A stretch of DNA of 64,000 nucleotides from Kaistia adipata DSM 17808 (GCF_000423225.1 NZ_KE383991.1:1374217-1438216); one strand, 5' to 3'; shown: positions 12,627-22,262, numbered from the stretch's first letter. Notes: generated by a model not told the origin, from the sequence alone. Numbers and translations: made by a program.

Positions 12627-13244
12627 TCATCGCGCCAGTTCCTTGAGGCCGAGGCGGATCAGCGTCTCCGTCGTCGCGTCCTCGCCGGCCGAGCGCGCGG
12701 CGGCGGCGACAGCGGCGCTCGCCTGCGCCTGCTGGTAGCCGAGATTGGTGAGCGCCGAGACGGCGTCGGCGACCGCGAGCGGCGCGCGACGGTCGGCGAG
12801 ATCGTCCTGCAGCGAGATCGCGGCTGGATCGATGCTGGAGAAGGCCGGCGCCTTGTCCTTGAGCTCGGCGATGATGCGCGCCGCGACCTTGGGGCCGACG
12901 CCCGGCGCCCGCGACACCTGGGCCTTGTCCTGCATCGCGATGGCGTTGGCGAGATCGGCCGGCTTCAGCACGCCGAGAATGGCGAGCGCCACCTTGGAGC
13001 CGACGCCCTGCACAGTCATCAGCAGGCGGAACCACTCCCGCTCGACGTCGGCACCGAAGCCGAACAGCTTGATCATGTCCTCGCGGACATAGGTCTCGAT
13101 GGCGAGCTGCGCCGCCTCGCCGGGCGATGGCAGCCCCTGCAGCGTGCGGCTCGAGCAATGCACGAGATAGCCTACCCCGCCGACGTCGAGGATCACCCAG
13201 TCGTCGCCATAGGAATCGACGATGCCCTTGAGCTTACCGATCAT
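12627..13244 (-). CDS. ruvA: Holliday junction DNA helicase subunit RuvA
   Basis: Tetrameric Holliday-junction-binding protein that loads RuvB. The 205 residues begin [16 protein letters not shown], as usual for domain I (OB fold). The two helix-hairpin-helix segments ([16 protein letters not shown] and [16 protein letters not shown]) form domain II, and domain III at the C-terminus contacts RuvB. It lies between ruvC and ruvB with short gaps, a single DNA-repair operon. Confidence 0.98.
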   Translation of the reverse strand: MIGKLKGIVDSYGDDWVILDVGGVGYLVHCSSRTLQGLPSPGEAAQLAIETYVREDMIKLFGFGADVEREWFRLLMTVQGVGSKVALAILGVLKPADLANAIAMQDKAQVSRAPGVGPKVAARIIAELKDKAPAFSSIDPAAISLQDDLADRRAPLAVADAVSALTNLGYQQAQASAAVAAAARSAGEDATTETLIRLGLKELAR

Positions 13245-13298
13245 GCTTCCCCCGCCTCCGCGAGCCGCCCGACGCGCCGGGTCCTGCCTCTGAAAGGG

Positions 13299-13805
13299 TC
13301 ACGCCATCCGCATCATGCGGTTGAGGGTGACGCGATGATGAACGTGGCAGATCGCGATGCCGAGCGCATCGGCCGCGTCGTCCGTGTCGAACTCGGCCTT
13401 GGGCATCAGCACCTTCACCATCATGCGGATCTGCTCCTTCTCGGCGTGGCCGGCGCCGACGATCGTCTTCTTCACCGCGTTCGGTGAATACTCGGCCACC
13501 GACAGGCCGGCCAGCGCCGGCACCAGCAGCGCGATGCCGCGCGCATGGCCGAGCTTCAGCGTCGCGCCGGCGTCCTTGTTGACGAAGGTCTGCTCGACGG
13601 CCGCCTCGTCGGGCTTGAACTGCGCCATCACGGCGGTCAGCCCCTGGTGCAGCGTCACCAGACGGTGCGCCAGCTCGCCGTCGAGCTGCGCCTTGACGGT
13701 GCCGGAGGCGACGAAGGAAAGCTGGTTGCCACGGCTGTCGACGATACCCCAGCCGGTGCGGCGGAGTCCGGGGTCGATGCCGATGATGCGAATCGTCTGG
13801 GTCAT
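13299..13805 (-). CDS. ruvC: Holliday junction endonuclease RuvC
   Basis: Resolves Holliday junctions by paired nicks. The 168 residues carry the metal-binding acidic residues of the family: Asp11 in IIGIDPG, the Glu in AAVEQTF, and the C-terminal [15 protein letters not shown] 13805 is preferred over a TTG two codons upstream because family members begin within a few residues of IRIIGIDPG. It is the first gene of ruvCAB. Confidence 0.97.
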   Translation of the reverse strand: MTQTIRIIGIDPGLRRTGWGIVDSRGNQLSFVASGTVKAQLDGELAHRLVTLHQGLTAVMAQFKPDEAAVEQTFVNKDAGATLKLGHARGIALLVPALAGLSVAEYSPNAVKKTIVGAGHAEKEQIRMMVKVLMPKAEFDTDDAADALGIAICHVHHRVTLNRMMRMA

Positions 13806-13894
13806 GCCCAAGGCCTAGCCGACCCTTGCCCGCTTGGGAAGAACATTCGGGGAACATCGGTGCGGCGACCGCGCCAAAATTGGCTCCAGAACGA

Positions 13895-13924
13895 AGAAAG
13901 CCGCCCCGGTGCGGAGCGGCTTTC
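13895..13924 (-). terminator. Terminator downstream of yebC
   Basis: AAAGCCGC / GCGGCTTT stem with a GC-rich loop, ending in a TTTC tail on the minus strand, 31 bases past the yebC stop. Confidence 0.75.
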
Positions 13925-13954
13925 CGTCGATTGCCAGAAATCCGGCGCCCGGGA

Positions 13955-14704
13955 TCAGGCGGCGGTCAGCTTCTGCATGATCTCGTCCGAGACCTCGAAG
14001 TTCGTGTAGACGTTCTGCACGTCGTCATCGTCGTCGAGCGCGTCGATCAGCTTCATCACGCTCGTCGCCTTCTCCTCGTCGACGGGGACGAGGTTCTGCG
14101 GCTTCCAGATCGCCTTGACCGATTCCGCCTCGCCCAGCGTCTCCTCGAGCGCCTTGGAGACGTCGCTCAGGTTCTCGAAGGCGGTGATGATCTCGTGGCC
14201 ATCCTCGCTGCTCTGGACGTCGTCGGCGCCCGCCTCGATCGCCGCCTCGAGGACCTTGTCGGCCGAGCCGGCTTCCGGCTTGTAGAGGATCTGGCCGACG
14301 TGATCGAACATGAACGAGACGGCGCCGGTCTCGCCGAGCGCGCCGCCCGAGCGGGTGAAGTAGGAGCGCACCGCGCTCGCCGTGCGGTTCTTGTTGTCGG
14401 TCAGCGCCTCGACGACGACGGCGATGCCGCCGGGGCCGTAGCCCTCGTAGCGCATCTCGTCATAGCTCTCGCTGTCGGCGCCGGATGCCTTCTTGATGGC
14501 GCGGTCGACATTGTCCTTCGGCATGTTTTCCGCGCGCGCGTTCTGGATGGCCAGGCGCAGGCGGGCATTCATCTTCGGGTCGGGCAGGCCGAGCTTGGCG
14601 GCGACGGTGATTTCGCGCGCCAGCTTCGCGAACAGCTTGGAGCGCTTCGCGTCGGCGGCACCTTTGCGGTGCATGATGTTCTTGAATTGTGAATGTCCGG
14701 CCAT
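13955..14704 (-). CDS. yebC: YebC/PmpR family regulator
   Basis: Conserved YebC/TACO1 family. Members are described as DNA-binding regulators, and some act at the ribosome to relieve stalling on proline stretches. The 249 residues start [20 protein letters not shown], an almost invariant family N-terminus, and contain the [20 protein letters not shown] and [19 protein letters not shown] blocks. It stands next to ruvC, as in many proteobacteria, but has its own terminator. Confidence 0.96.
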   Translation of the reverse strand: MAGHSQFKNIMHRKGAADAKRSKLFAKLAREITVAAKLGLPDPKMNARLRLAIQNARAENMPKDNVDRAIKKASGADSESYDEMRYEGYGPGGIAVVVEALTDNKNRTASAVRSYFTRSGGALGETGAVSFMFDHVGQILYKPEAGSADKVLEAAIEAGADDVQSSEDGHEIITAFENLSDVSKALEETLGEAESVKAIWKPQNLVPVDEEKATSVMKLIDALDDDDDVQNVYTNFEVSDEIMQKLTAA

Positions 14705-14794
14705 CAGAGGCGTCCTGTCAGCGAGAATTGGGGGCGGCGCTGCGCCGCGCGATCGCCCGCTTTATAGGGGCAAGAAGGCCCGAAATAAAGCCGC

Positions 14795-15892
14795 CTAGCC
14801 TCCGGCAGGCCAGCGTTCCGCTGCGGCTTCCGCGCTTTTCCGGTCGGCATCGGGGAGCTTCGAGACGAAGTCGTCGAGCCATTCGTCCTTGACGCCGCCC
14901 TTGACGGCGATCAGGTGCCACTTGGCCGCCTGGACCGGATCGCGGGGCGTTCCCATGCCGGTCGCGAGCACGCGGGCATAGCGATTGGCGCCGACCGCGT
15001 TGCCGGCTTCGGCGGAGCGGCGGAACCAGCCGGACGCCGTGATCACGTCCTTCTTGGTGCCGGTGCCATTGAACAGGCGGATGCCGTATTCGACCGCCGC
15101 GTCGGGGTGCCCGGCCTTGGCCGCCTTGGCGATCCACATCGTCGAGATGCCGTCGTCGAGCAGCACGCCCTCGCCCTCGGCATAGAGCTGCGCCAGCGCG
15201 AACTGGGCGTCGATATTGCCCTGGCCGGCCGACTTGCTGAACAGCGAGGCCGCCTTCTCCGGGTCCTTCGGGCGGACGCCGCCTTCCAGATAGAGCAGGC
15301 CGAGATTGTAGAGCGCCTGGGGCTCGCCCCATTCCGCCGCCTGCTCGAAGGCGTCGGCGGCCTTGGCGCGGTCCTTCTTCACGCCGCGGCCGTCGAGATA
15401 GAGCACGCCGAGGGCGAGCTGCGCGTTGGGATCGCCGGCGAGCGCGCCCTGCTGGTACCAGGCGGCGGAAGCCTTGTCGTTCTGCTTGACGCCGAGGCCC
15501 TCGCCATAGAGGCGGCCGAGCAGCGTCGCGGCGGCGGCGTCGCCGCGGCCGGCGCGGTCGAGCGCGATCGCGGCGGCGGTCAGGTAGAGGCCGCGCTGGA
15601 AGGCGCCGAAGGCGACGTCGCCCTCGGCCTCGTCGCCGAGCGCGCGCCCGGACTTGAGCAGGTCCTCGGCGCTCGGCATCAGCCCCGCCTCGGGCGGCGG
15701 CACGCCCAGCGTACTGCCGCCGAGAACCGGCGCGATGGAGAGCGGCTTCGGTTCGGCCGGGCTGGTCGAGCCGGTCGGCGCCTCGCCGGTCGCCGTCTTC
15801 GGCTTCGCCACCGGAACCGGCGCCTTCTCGGCCGCGGCGGGCAGCGCCGTGGCGAGGGCAAGGACGGCGAGGATGGCGATGCGGGAGATCAT
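14795..15892 (-). CDS. Secreted Sel1-repeat protein
   Basis: A 365-residue protein with a signal peptide (MISRIAILAVLALATALPAAAEK), a Pro/Ala linker (about 25-60), and at least five Sel1-like repeats recognisable as AxxxLGxLYxxGxGV units, for example LGRLYGEGLGVKQNDKASAA and LGVLYLDGRGVKKDRAKAA. Sel1 repeats are protein-interaction solenoids; the partner is unknown. Its start overlaps the stop of the ThiE-like gene by 4 bases, so the two are translationally coupled. Confidence 0.88.
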   Translation of the reverse strand: MISRIAILAVLALATALPAAAEKAPVPVAKPKTATGEAPTGSTSPAEPKPLSIAPVLGGSTLGVPPPEAGLMPSAEDLLKSGRALGDEAEGDVAFGAFQRGLYLTAAAIALDRAGRGDAAAATLLGRLYGEGLGVKQNDKASAAWYQQGALAGDPNAQLALGVLYLDGRGVKKDRAKAADAFEQAAEWGEPQALYNLGLLYLEGGVRPKDPEKAASLFSKSAGQGNIDAQFALAQLYAEGEGVLLDDGISTMWIAKAAKAGHPDAAVEYGIRLFNGTGTKKDVITASGWFRRSAEAGNAVGANRYARVLATGMGTPRDPVQAAKWHLIAVKGGVKDEWLDDFVSKLPDADRKSAEAAAERWPAGG

Positions 15893-16560
15893 GGCGTGGC
15901 TTCGGCCTGGCGCGCGAGGATCAGGCGGTTCGCCTCGGCGACCGCGGCGGCAGGCCCCTCCGGGTGGTTCCAGATCGCGCTCCTAAGCGCGACGAACTCG
16001 ATATGCGCGTCGACCGCCGGCTCGACCGAGGCGAGCGTGTTGCCGCCCATGACGATGGCCGGGATCTCGAACATCGCCGACCACCAGGCCGCGAGGTCGA
16101 AGCTCTTGTCGAAGCTCTGTTCGCCGCTGTCGCCGTCGAAACGGCCGAAGAAGAGGTAGTCGCAGTCGGTTTCGGCGGCGAGCATGGCGTCATGCCGGGT
16201 CGCGACGCCGCCGGCGCCGACGATGTGGTCCGGCCGCAGCGCCGCGACCGCGTCCTTCAGATCGGCGAGGCCGGTGTCGACATGCAGCCCGTCGGCGCGG
16301 GCGCGGCCGAACAGGCGCGTATCATTTGCCACGATCGCGGCGACGCCGTTTTCCTGCGCCACCGGCACCAGCGCCTCGGCGAGGCGCTGCAGCTCGGTCG
16401 CGTTCGCCGTCTCCGAGACGATGAACAGGGTCGCGACGTCGCCCGCCTTCAGCGCGGCGTCGAGCACCGGCGCGAAGGTCGCGGCATCGGCGCCGGCGGG
16501 CGTGACGAGGCAGAGGCGCGCAAACGGCTCCGGCGGGGGGGACTTTTTCTTCTTGGCCAT
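15889..16560 (-). CDS. ThiE-like (thiamine phosphate synthase fold) protein
   Basis: The 223 residues follow the TIM-barrel layout of ThiE, with the DGLHVDTGLADLKDA and IVGAGGVATRHDAMLAAETDCDYLFFGRF segments corresponding to the product-binding half. The first half lacks an obvious QLRxK-type motif that in ThiE grips the pyrimidine and diphosphate, so activity as a true thiamine phosphate synthase is doubtful. Such paralogues with Sel1, IMPase and class I aldolase neighbours are common in rhizobia. The N-terminus is a Lys/Pro-rich tail (MAKKKKSPPPEP). Confidence 0.8.
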   Translation of the reverse strand: MAKKKKSPPPEPFARLCLVTPAGADAATFAPVLDAALKAGDVATLFIVSETANATELQRLAEALVPVAQENGVAAIVANDTRLFGRARADGLHVDTGLADLKDAVAALRPDHIVGAGGVATRHDAMLAAETDCDYLFFGRFDGDSGEQSFDKSFDLAAWWSAMFEIPAIVMGGNTLASVEPAVDAHIEFVALRSAIWNHPEGPAAAVAEANRLILARQAEATP

Positions 16561-16642
16561 GGTCGCTTTCGGAAACGCGCGGAAAAGACGCCACAGCCAT
16601 ATGGCGAAAGCACGACGGCGTTCAAGCCGTCGCGCGATCGGA

Positions 16643-17437
16643 TCAGCCGCGCGAGCCGGTCAGCGCGGCGAAAAGCTTGCGCTGGATCTGCTCATTGCCG
16701 CAGCAGATGCTCTTGGTCTCGATCATGCGCTCGCCGCCCCACAGGTCGGAGACGTAGCCGCCCGCCTCGCGGACGAACAGCCAGCCGGCGGCGATGTCCC
16801 AGGGACGCAGGTTCTCCTGCCAGAAGCCGTCGAGACGGCCGGCGGCGACCGAGGCGAGGTCGAAAATCGGGGCGCCACTGGCGCGCAGGCCGGCCGTCTC
16901 GATCATGACGGCCTGCATCTTGCGCACGGCGCCGGCATGGTCGGGCGTGCCGAGATGCGGGATGCCGGTACCGATCACCGCGTCGGCGAGCGCCGCGCGG
17001 CCGGCGACGCGCAGGCGCCGCTCGTTCAGGAACACGCCGGTGCCGCGCTCGGTGACGTAGAGATCGTTGGTGACCGGGTTGAACAGCACGGCCGCGACGA
17101 TCTGCCCTTCCCGCTCGAGCGCCAGCGAGATGCCGAAGACGGGAATGCCGTGCAGGAAGTTGGTGGAGCCGGCGAGCGGGTCGACGATCCAGCGATGGGT
17201 CTCGTCGGTGCCCGGCAGCTCGCCACGATCCTTGGTCAGGAAGCCGTAGCCGGGCCGCGCCTTGGTCAGTTCGGCGATCAGCGCCTGGCCGGCCTTGCGG
17301 TCGGCGGCGCTGACGAAATCGGCCGGGCCGCGCATCGAAACCTGCAGGTTCTCGATCTCGCCGAAGTCGCGGGCGAGCGGGCGGCCGGCCTTGGTGACGG
17401 CGCTGACCATGACGTTGAGAAGGGCCGAGCGGGCCAT
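16643..17437 (-). CDS. Inositol monophosphatase homologue, altered active site
   Basis: IMPase/SuhB-family protein of 264 residues. ATG 17437 has a GGAG site upstream. The fold markers are intact: ADFVSAADRKA near the N-terminus and WDIAAGWLFVREAGG near the C-terminus. The catalytic motifs are changed. The family's GEE (Glu70/Glu71 in human IMPA1) reads TKD here, and DPLDGTTNF reads DPLAGSTNF, so the second metal-binding Asp (Asp93) is Ala and the following Thr is Ser. I checked both stretches on the DNA. Phosphatase activity is therefore questionable; a structural or regulatory role is an inference. Confidence 0.88.
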   Translation of the reverse strand: MARSALLNVMVSAVTKAGRPLARDFGEIENLQVSMRGPADFVSAADRKAGQALIAELTKARPGYGFLTKDRGELPGTDETHRWIVDPLAGSTNFLHGIPVFGISLALEREGQIVAAVLFNPVTNDLYVTERGTGVFLNERRLRVAGRAALADAVIGTGIPHLGTPDHAGAVRKMQAVMIETAGLRASGAPIFDLASVAAGRLDGFWQENLRPWDIAAGWLFVREAGGYVSDLWGGERMIETKSICCGNEQIQRKLFAALTGSRG

Positions 17438-17549
17438 GGGCGAAACTCCTGCAGCATCGTCCGGCGGTGTCGATGCGAACCGCACCGGGACGGAGCAATT
17501 TCAAATGGGGGAAGCGTTTGCTTCTCCCATCACGGAATGGCGACCGCCG

Positions 17550-18371
17550 TCAACCCCAGAAGCTCGGCAGCCGCTGTTCGAGCACGCCGCCGATGGCGAG
17601 CGGCGCCACCGCCGTCGCGAGCCCGGTGGTGTCGTCGACCTCGACGCAGAGCCCGCACAAGGTCGCTTCGGCCTGCGCCGGCTGGAACCGCCCGGACGGG
17701 ACCTTGGTCAGGAAACGGCGCACCGGCTCGTCCTTCTCCATGCCGAGCACCGAATCATAATCGCCGCACATGCCGGCGTCCGACTGGTAGGCTGTGCCGC
17801 CGGGCAGGACGCGGCAATCCGAGGTCGGCACGTGGGTATGGGTGCCGACGACCAGCGTGACGCGGCCGTCGAGATGGTGGCCGATCGCCTGCTTCTCGCT
17901 GGTCGCCTCGGCGTGGAAATCGACGACGATCGCGTCGGCCTGCTCGCCGAGCGGACAGGCGGAGACCTCGCGGTCGATCACCGCGAACGGATCGTCGAGC
18001 GCGTCCATGTAGATGCGGCCCATTGCGTTGACGACGAGAACGCGGGCGCCGTTGCGCGCCACGAACAGGTTGGCGCCCTTGCCCGGCGTGCCGAGCGGAT
18101 AATTGACGGGCCTGAGGAAGCGCGGCTGGCGCTCGCAGAAGACCAGCGCCTCGCGCTGGTCGAAGGCGTGGTTGCCGGTGGTGATCACGTCGGCGCCGGC
18201 ATCGAGCACGTCGCGCACGATCTCCTCGGTGATGCCGAAACCGCCGGCGGCGTTCTCGCCGTTGATGACGACGAAATCGAGCCGGTAGCGCTCGATCAGG
18301 CCGGGCAGCTGGTCGATGACCGCGTTGCGGCCCGACCGGCCGACGATATCCCCCAGGAAAAGCAGTCGCAC
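17550..18371 (-). CDS. YmdB-family metallophosphoesterase
   Basis: TIGR00282/YmdB family. Characterised members hydrolyse 2',3'-cyclic AMP and influence sporulation or biofilm choice in Firmicutes; the role in alphaproteobacteria is unclear. The 273 residues carry the dinuclear-metal motifs GDIVGRSGR at the N-terminus, NGENAAGGFG, TGNHAFDQRE, FHAEATSEKQA and VVGTHTHVPTSD. It follows the cyclo-ligase gene by 18 bases on the same strand, so the two are probably co-transcribed. Confidence 0.92.
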   Translation of the reverse strand: MRLLFLGDIVGRSGRNAVIDQLPGLIERYRLDFVVINGENAAGGFGITEEIVRDVLDAGADVITTGNHAFDQREALVFCERQPRFLRPVNYPLGTPGKGANLFVARNGARVLVVNAMGRIYMDALDDPFAVIDREVSACPLGEQADAIVVDFHAEATSEKQAIGHHLDGRVTLVVGTHTHVPTSDCRVLPGGTAYQSDAGMCGDYDSVLGMEKDEPVRRFLTKVPSGRFQPAQAEATLCGLCVEVDDTTGLATAVAPLAIGGVLEQRLPSFWG

Positions 18372-18389
18372 ACGAACCCCCTTGATCGT

Positions 18390-18962
18390 TCAGCCGGTTT
18401 TTGGCGCAGCGATCAGTTCGGCCTCGGTCAGGATGAAATCGAGGGGGATGTCGTGCGGCTCAAAGGGCACTTTGTCGACCTCCTGCACCGCGAAGGCAAG
18501 CCCGACGAGCAGCGGACGCGCGCCCGAGGCGACGATCGCGGCGACGGCGCGGTCGTAATGGCCCTTGCCATAGCCGATGCGATGGCCGGCCCTGTCGAAG
18601 GCGGAGAGCGGCAGGAGGATGATGTCGGGCACCAGTTCGGGGGCATGCGCCGGCGGGCCGACCGTGCCGAAGCCGGCCGGCGCCAGGGTGACGCCGGCAT
18701 CCCAGCGGCGGAAGCGCAGTGTCTCGCTGTCGAGCAGCACCGGCAGCGCCACGACGGCGCCGGCGGCGCGCGCCCGCTCCAGCAGCGGCCGCGGATCCGC
18801 CTCGCTGCGAATCGGCCAATAGCCGGAAACGACCTGGCCCGGCGCGTCGAACAGCGGCCCGGCATGCTGCAGGAAGGCGGCGTCGGCCTCGGCCCGCGCC
18901 GAGGCGTCGATCGCGTCGCGACGGGCGAGCGCGTCGCCGCGCAGGATTGCCTTTGAAATCAC
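18390..18962 (-). CDS. fthC: 5-formyltetrahydrofolate cyclo-ligase
   Basis: Converts 5-formyl-THF to 5,10-methenyl-THF with ATP, returning stored folate to one-carbon metabolism. The 190 residues include the ATP/folate motif IGYGKGHYDRAVA and the YWPIRSEADPRPL stretch typical of the family. It lies directly downstream of the 6S RNA gene, the arrangement seen in E. coli (ssrS-ygfA) and in many alphaproteobacteria. Confidence 0.95.
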   Translation of the reverse strand: MISKAILRGDALARRDAIDASARAEADAAFLQHAGPLFDAPGQVVSGYWPIRSEADPRPLLERARAAGAVVALPVLLDSETLRFRRWDAGVTLAPAGFGTVGPPAHAPELVPDIILLPLSAFDRAGHRIGYGKGHYDRAVAAIVASGARPLLVGLAFAVQEVDKVPFEPHDIPLDFILTEAELIAAPKTG

Positions 18963-19002
18963 GGGATCCGGACCGCTGGCGGCAAGAGAAGCAGAGGGAA
19001 AG

Positions 19003-19168
19003 GGTGGCGAGCCACGATGGGCCGATGGAGTGATCGATCCCGGGAACCTACAGCGTAGGTGGGCGCCGTATGTCCGGAACCAGGGCTCCGGTCAGGGACA
19101 GCTCCCTTTTGGATCGATAAGGCCCCGGGGAATTGTGATCTCCTGTCGCACCGCGCAGCCTCGCCACC
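19003..19168 (-). ncRNA. ssrS: 6S RNA
   Basis: 6S RNA mimics an open promoter and sequesters the sigma-70 holoenzyme. The minus strand between zapA and fthC contains the core I associate with rhizobial 6S RNA, including GGGAGCTGTCCCTGACC, GGTTCCGGACAT and CCCACCTACGCTGTAGGTTC. The ends pair: GGTGGCGAG at 19168-19160 with CTCGCCACC at 19011-19003. This closes a rod of about 166 nt, the usual size. A TATATT -10 element lies at 19178-19173, 5 bases before the proposed 5' end. Exact ends are inferred from pairing. Confidence 0.9.
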
Positions 19169-19172
19169 TGCA

Positions 19173-19178
19173 AATATA
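19173..19178 (-). promoter_or_regulatory. -10 element of 6S RNA promoter
   Basis: TATATT on the minus strand just upstream of the paired 5' end of 6S RNA. The -35 region (CTGGCG, 18 bases further upstream) is weak. Confidence 0.6.
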
Positions 19179-19269
19179 GGCGACCGGGAAGCGCTCCGCC
19201 AGCGATCTCGGCGCGAAGCTCCCAGAAGCTTTCGCTGCCTCGGTGTCGCAGGGAACCGAAGGGGCCGGC

Positions 19270-19641
19270 TCAGTCGCGCTTGTCGCCGGAGACGAGCTTC
19301 TCGGCCAGGCTTTCGAGACGGATCGCCGCCTGCTCGATGGCGCGCGCCATGCCGGCTTCCGAATCCTCGAAGCGCTTGATCACTGCCGTCTTGGTCTCGT
19401 TCATGGCGGCGAGCTCGGCCTCGAGCCGGCGCGCCTGGCGGCGCGATTCGGCGAGCTCATCGCCCATGGTGAGCGCCGCCATCACGGTCAGCCGCTGATC
19501 GCCGATTTCGCCGAAGCTCTGGCGCAACTGCTCGATGATCTCGTTCAGCCGGTCGGCGAGGCCCTCGAGATGCGACTCCTGGCCGTCGTCGCAGGCCATG
19601 CGGTAGGTCTTGCCGTTGATGGTGACGCTGACCTGCGACAT
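19270..19641 (-). CDS. zapA: Cell division protein ZapA
   Basis: Cross-links FtsZ filaments at mid-cell. The 123 residues show the ZapA head (MSQVSVTINGKTYRMACDDG, then HLEGLADRLNEI) followed by a coiled-coil tail. ATG 19641 has GGAGAGGG immediately upstream at good spacing. It sits upstream of 6S RNA, the classic neighbourhood, and 11 bases downstream of the DUF4164 gene, which is probably in the same transcript. Confidence 0.95.
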   Translation of the reverse strand: MSQVSVTINGKTYRMACDDGQESHLEGLADRLNEIIEQLRQSFGEIGDQRLTVMAALTMGDELAESRRQARRLEAELAAMNETKTAVIKRFEDSEAGMARAIEQAAIRLESLAEKLVSGDKRD

Positions 19642-19652
19642 GCCCTCTCCCG

Positions 19653-19934
19653 TCACCCGTCCTGCCGGTCGAGCACGGAGCGAATCGTTTCCATGGCGGC
19701 GACCAGGCGGCGGGAGACTTCCTTGTTGGCTTCCTCGAGGCGCTCGGAACGGGCCTCGGCGGCGTCGACCGACTGGGCGAGGCGCGACCGGTCGAGGCCG
19801 ATGCGCTGCATTTCCATCTCGATCTCGCCGAGCCGCGCGCCGGCATTGAGCCGCCGGTCGACCGCTCCCTCCAGCCCGTCCAGCGCTGCATTCAAGCGCC
19901 GCAACGCACCGTCCATGGGCGATGCCCCACGCAT
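19653..19934 (-). CDS. DUF4164 coiled-coil protein
   Basis: A 93-residue, highly charged, helical protein matching the DUF4164 family found beside zapA in Rhizobiales. The function is unknown; the location suggests a division-related partner. Nearly the whole length is predicted coiled coil (LRRLNAALDGLEGAV... to ETIRSVLDRQDG). ATG 19934 has GGGAGA upstream, though spacing is long; ATG 19916 (MDGALRRLN) is an equally credible start giving 87 residues. Confidence 0.8.
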   Translation of the reverse strand: MRGASPMDGALRRLNAALDGLEGAVDRRLNAGARLGEIEMEMQRIGLDRSRLAQSVDAAEARSERLEEANKEVSRRLVAAMETIRSVLDRQDG

Positions 19935-20091
19935 TCTCGGCGAAATCTCCCTGTCACACCGGACTGAAACCGCTTCGGACATTAGGCAGGCCCCGAACGG
20001 GGCGTCAATGGGCTCTGACGGGCCGGTGAATATCCCGGATTTCCGAGGACTCGCGACGATTGTGGCGGCGCACCTGCGTCAGGCCGCGAGA

Positions 20092-20119
20092 TTGACTCAC
20101 CAAGGTGGTCTGGTATTTG
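20092..20119 (+). promoter_or_regulatory. Candidate sigma-70 promoter of tkt
   Basis: TTGACT (20092-20097), a 16-base spacer, then TATTTG (20114-20119), about 110 bases upstream of the tkt start codon. A GANTC methylation site (GACTC) overlaps the -35 element. Confidence 0.5.
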
Positions 20120-20232
20120 TCGCAGCGCCTTTCCGCGACGGTCCGGCGGCCTGGTAGATACCCCACAGAACAACGCGGCCGCGCGCTGCCCGACAACCGG
20201 GCAGACGCCCGGCCCATAGCGTGGAAGCAGAG

Positions 20233-22224
20233 ATGACAGCAGCTGAAACTCACAAGCGCATGGCCAACGCCATCCGTGCGCTCGCGATGGACTCGGTCGA
20301 GAAGGCCAAGTCCGGCCACCCCGGCATGCCGATGGGCATGGCCGACGTTGCCACGGTGCTGTTCTCGCGGTTCCTGAAATACGATGTCAACGCGCCGTTC
20401 TGGCCGGATCGCGACCGCTTCATCCTGTCGGCCGGCCACGGCTCGATGCTGATCTATTCGGTCCTGCACCTGCTCGGCTCGAAGGAACTGCCGATCAGCG
20501 AGCTGCAGAACTTCCGCCAGCTGCATTCGAAGACGCCGGGCCATCCCGAGAACTTCGTCACGCCGGGCGTCGAGACCACCACCGGTCCGCTCGGCCAGGG
20601 CCTCGCCATGTCGGTCGGCTTCGCGCTCGCCGAGCGCATGCTGAACGCCGAATACGGCAACGACCTCGTCGATCACTACACCTATGTGATCGCCGGTGAC
20701 GGCTGCCTGATGGAAGGCGTCAGCCACGAGGCGATCGACCTCGCCGGCCACCTGAAGCTGAACAAGCTGATCGTGCTGTTCGACGACAACAACATCACCA
20801 TCGACGGCCGCGCCGACCTGTCGACCTCGATCGACCAGGTCGCCCGCTTCAAGGCGAGCGGCTGGAACGCCGAGCGCGTCGACGGCCTCGATCCGGAGGC
20901 GGTCGCCGCCGCCATCGAGCGCGCCCGCAAGTCCGACCGCCCGACCATGATCGCCTGCAAGACGATCATCGGCTATGGCGCGCCGACCAAGGCCGACAGC
21001 CATGCCTCGCATGGCGCGGCGCTCGGCGACAAGGAAATCGCCGGTGCCCGCGAGGCGCTCGGCTGGCCCTACGCGCCGTTCGAGATCCCGGACGACGTCT
21101 ACGCCGCCTGGCATGACGCCGCCGCCAAGTCCGGCGCGCCGCGCGCCGACTGGGAGAAGCGCCTCGCCGCCGCCGACGCCGCCGTGCGTTCGGAGTTCGA
21201 GCGCCGCATGAAGGGCGAACTGCCGGCCGGCCTCGACGCCGCCGTCGACGCCTACAAGAAGTCCCTGTCGGAGACCAAGCCGAAGGTCGCGACCCGCAAG
21301 TCGTCCGAAATGGCGCTCGACATGCTGGCGACCGTCGTGCCGGAACTGGCTGGCGGCTCGGCCGACCTGACCGGCTCGAACCTGACCCGCGCCAAGGCGC
21401 AGCAGCCGCTGACGCCGGACGACTACTCCGGCCGCTACATCCACTACGGCATCCGCGAGTTCGGCATGTCGGCGGCGATGAACGGCATCGCGCTGCATGG
21501 CGGCTTCATCCCGTATGGCGGCACCTTCCTGGTGTTCACCGACTATGCCCGCCCGGCCATCCGCCTCTCGGCGCTGATGCATGAGCGCGTGATCTACGTC
21601 ATGACGCATGACTCGATCGGTCTCGGCGAGGACGGCCCGACGCACCAGCCGGTCGAGCACCTGGCGGCGCTGCGCGCCATCCCGAACCTGCGCGTGTTCC
21701 GCCCGGCCGACGCCGTCGAGGCGGCGGAAGTCTGGCAGATTGCGATCGAGAGCCAGAAGAACCCGTCGGTCCTGGCGCTGTCGCGCCAGAACCTGCCGAC
21801 GCTGCGCACCGAGCATGTCGCGGAGAACAAGTCGGCCAAGGGCGCCTATCTGCTCGCCGGCCCCGCGACCGCCGACGTGACGCTGTTCGCCACGGGCTCC
21901 GAGGTCGAGATCGCCATGAACGCCAAGGCGAAGATCGAAGCGGCCGGCCGTACGGCCCGCGTCGTCTCGGTGCCGAGCTTCGAGCTGTTCGAGGCACAGG
22001 ACGACGCCTACAAGGCTTCGATCCTCAACGGCTCGACCGTGCGCGTCGCCATCGAGGCGGCGATCCGCATGGGCTGGGACCGCTTCATCGGCGTCGATGG
22101 CATCTTCATCGGCATGAACGGGTTCGGCGCCAGCGCGCCGGCCGACAAGCTGTACGAGCATTTCGGCATCACGGCGGACGCCGCGGCCGAAGCGGCGCTC
22201 GCGCGGCTGAACACCAACGCCTGA
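20233..22224 (+). CDS. tkt: Transketolase
   Basis: Thiamine-diphosphate enzyme moving two-carbon units between sugar phosphates in the pentose phosphate pathway or Calvin cycle. The 663 residues show the substrate region [14 protein letters not shown], the ThDP/metal motif [13 protein letters not shown]...DDNNIT, and the pyrimidine-domain segment [19 protein letters not shown] 20233 is chosen over a GTG four codons upstream because GGAAG lies upstream and the family starts near [17 protein letters not shown]. It leads the tkt-gap-pgk-fba cluster on the plus strand. Confidence 0.97.
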   Translation: MTAAETHKRMANAIRALAMDSVEKAKSGHPGMPMGMADVATVLFSRFLKYDVNAPFWPDRDRFILSAGHGSMLIYSVLHLLGSKELPISELQNFRQLHSKTPGHPENFVTPGVETTTGPLGQGLAMSVGFALAERMLNAEYGNDLVDHYTYVIAGDGCLMEGVSHEAIDLAGHLKLNKLIVLFDDNNITIDGRADLSTSIDQVARFKASGWNAERVDGLDPEAVAAAIERARKSDRPTMIACKTIIGYGAPTKADSHASHGAALGDKEIAGAREALGWPYAPFEIPDDVYAAWHDAAAKSGAPRADWEKRLAAADAAVRSEFERRMKGELPAGLDAAVDAYKKSLSETKPKVATRKSSEMALDMLATVVPELAGGSADLTGSNLTRAKAQQPLTPDDYSGRYIHYGIREFGMSAAMNGIALHGGFIPYGGTFLVFTDYARPAIRLSALMHERVIYVMTHDSIGLGEDGPTHQPVEHLAALRAIPNLRVFRPADAVEAAEVWQIAIESQKNPSVLALSRQNLPTLRTEHVAENKSAKGAYLLAGPATADVTLFATGSEVEIAMNAKAKIEAAGRTARVVSVPSFELFEAQDDAYKASILNGSTVRVAIEAAIRMGWDRFIGVDGIFIGMNGFGASAPADKLYEHFGITADAAAEAALARLNTNA

Positions 22225-22240
22225 ACTTTTGACTGAACCA

Positions 22241-22262
22241 CGGCCGGGCGCAGGCCCGGCCG
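22241..22262 (+). other. Hairpin between tkt and gap
   Basis: CGGCCGGGC / GCCCGGCCG with a four-base loop and no T-run. It may act as an mRNA stability element or weak attenuator between tkt and gap rather than a true terminator. Confidence 0.6.
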
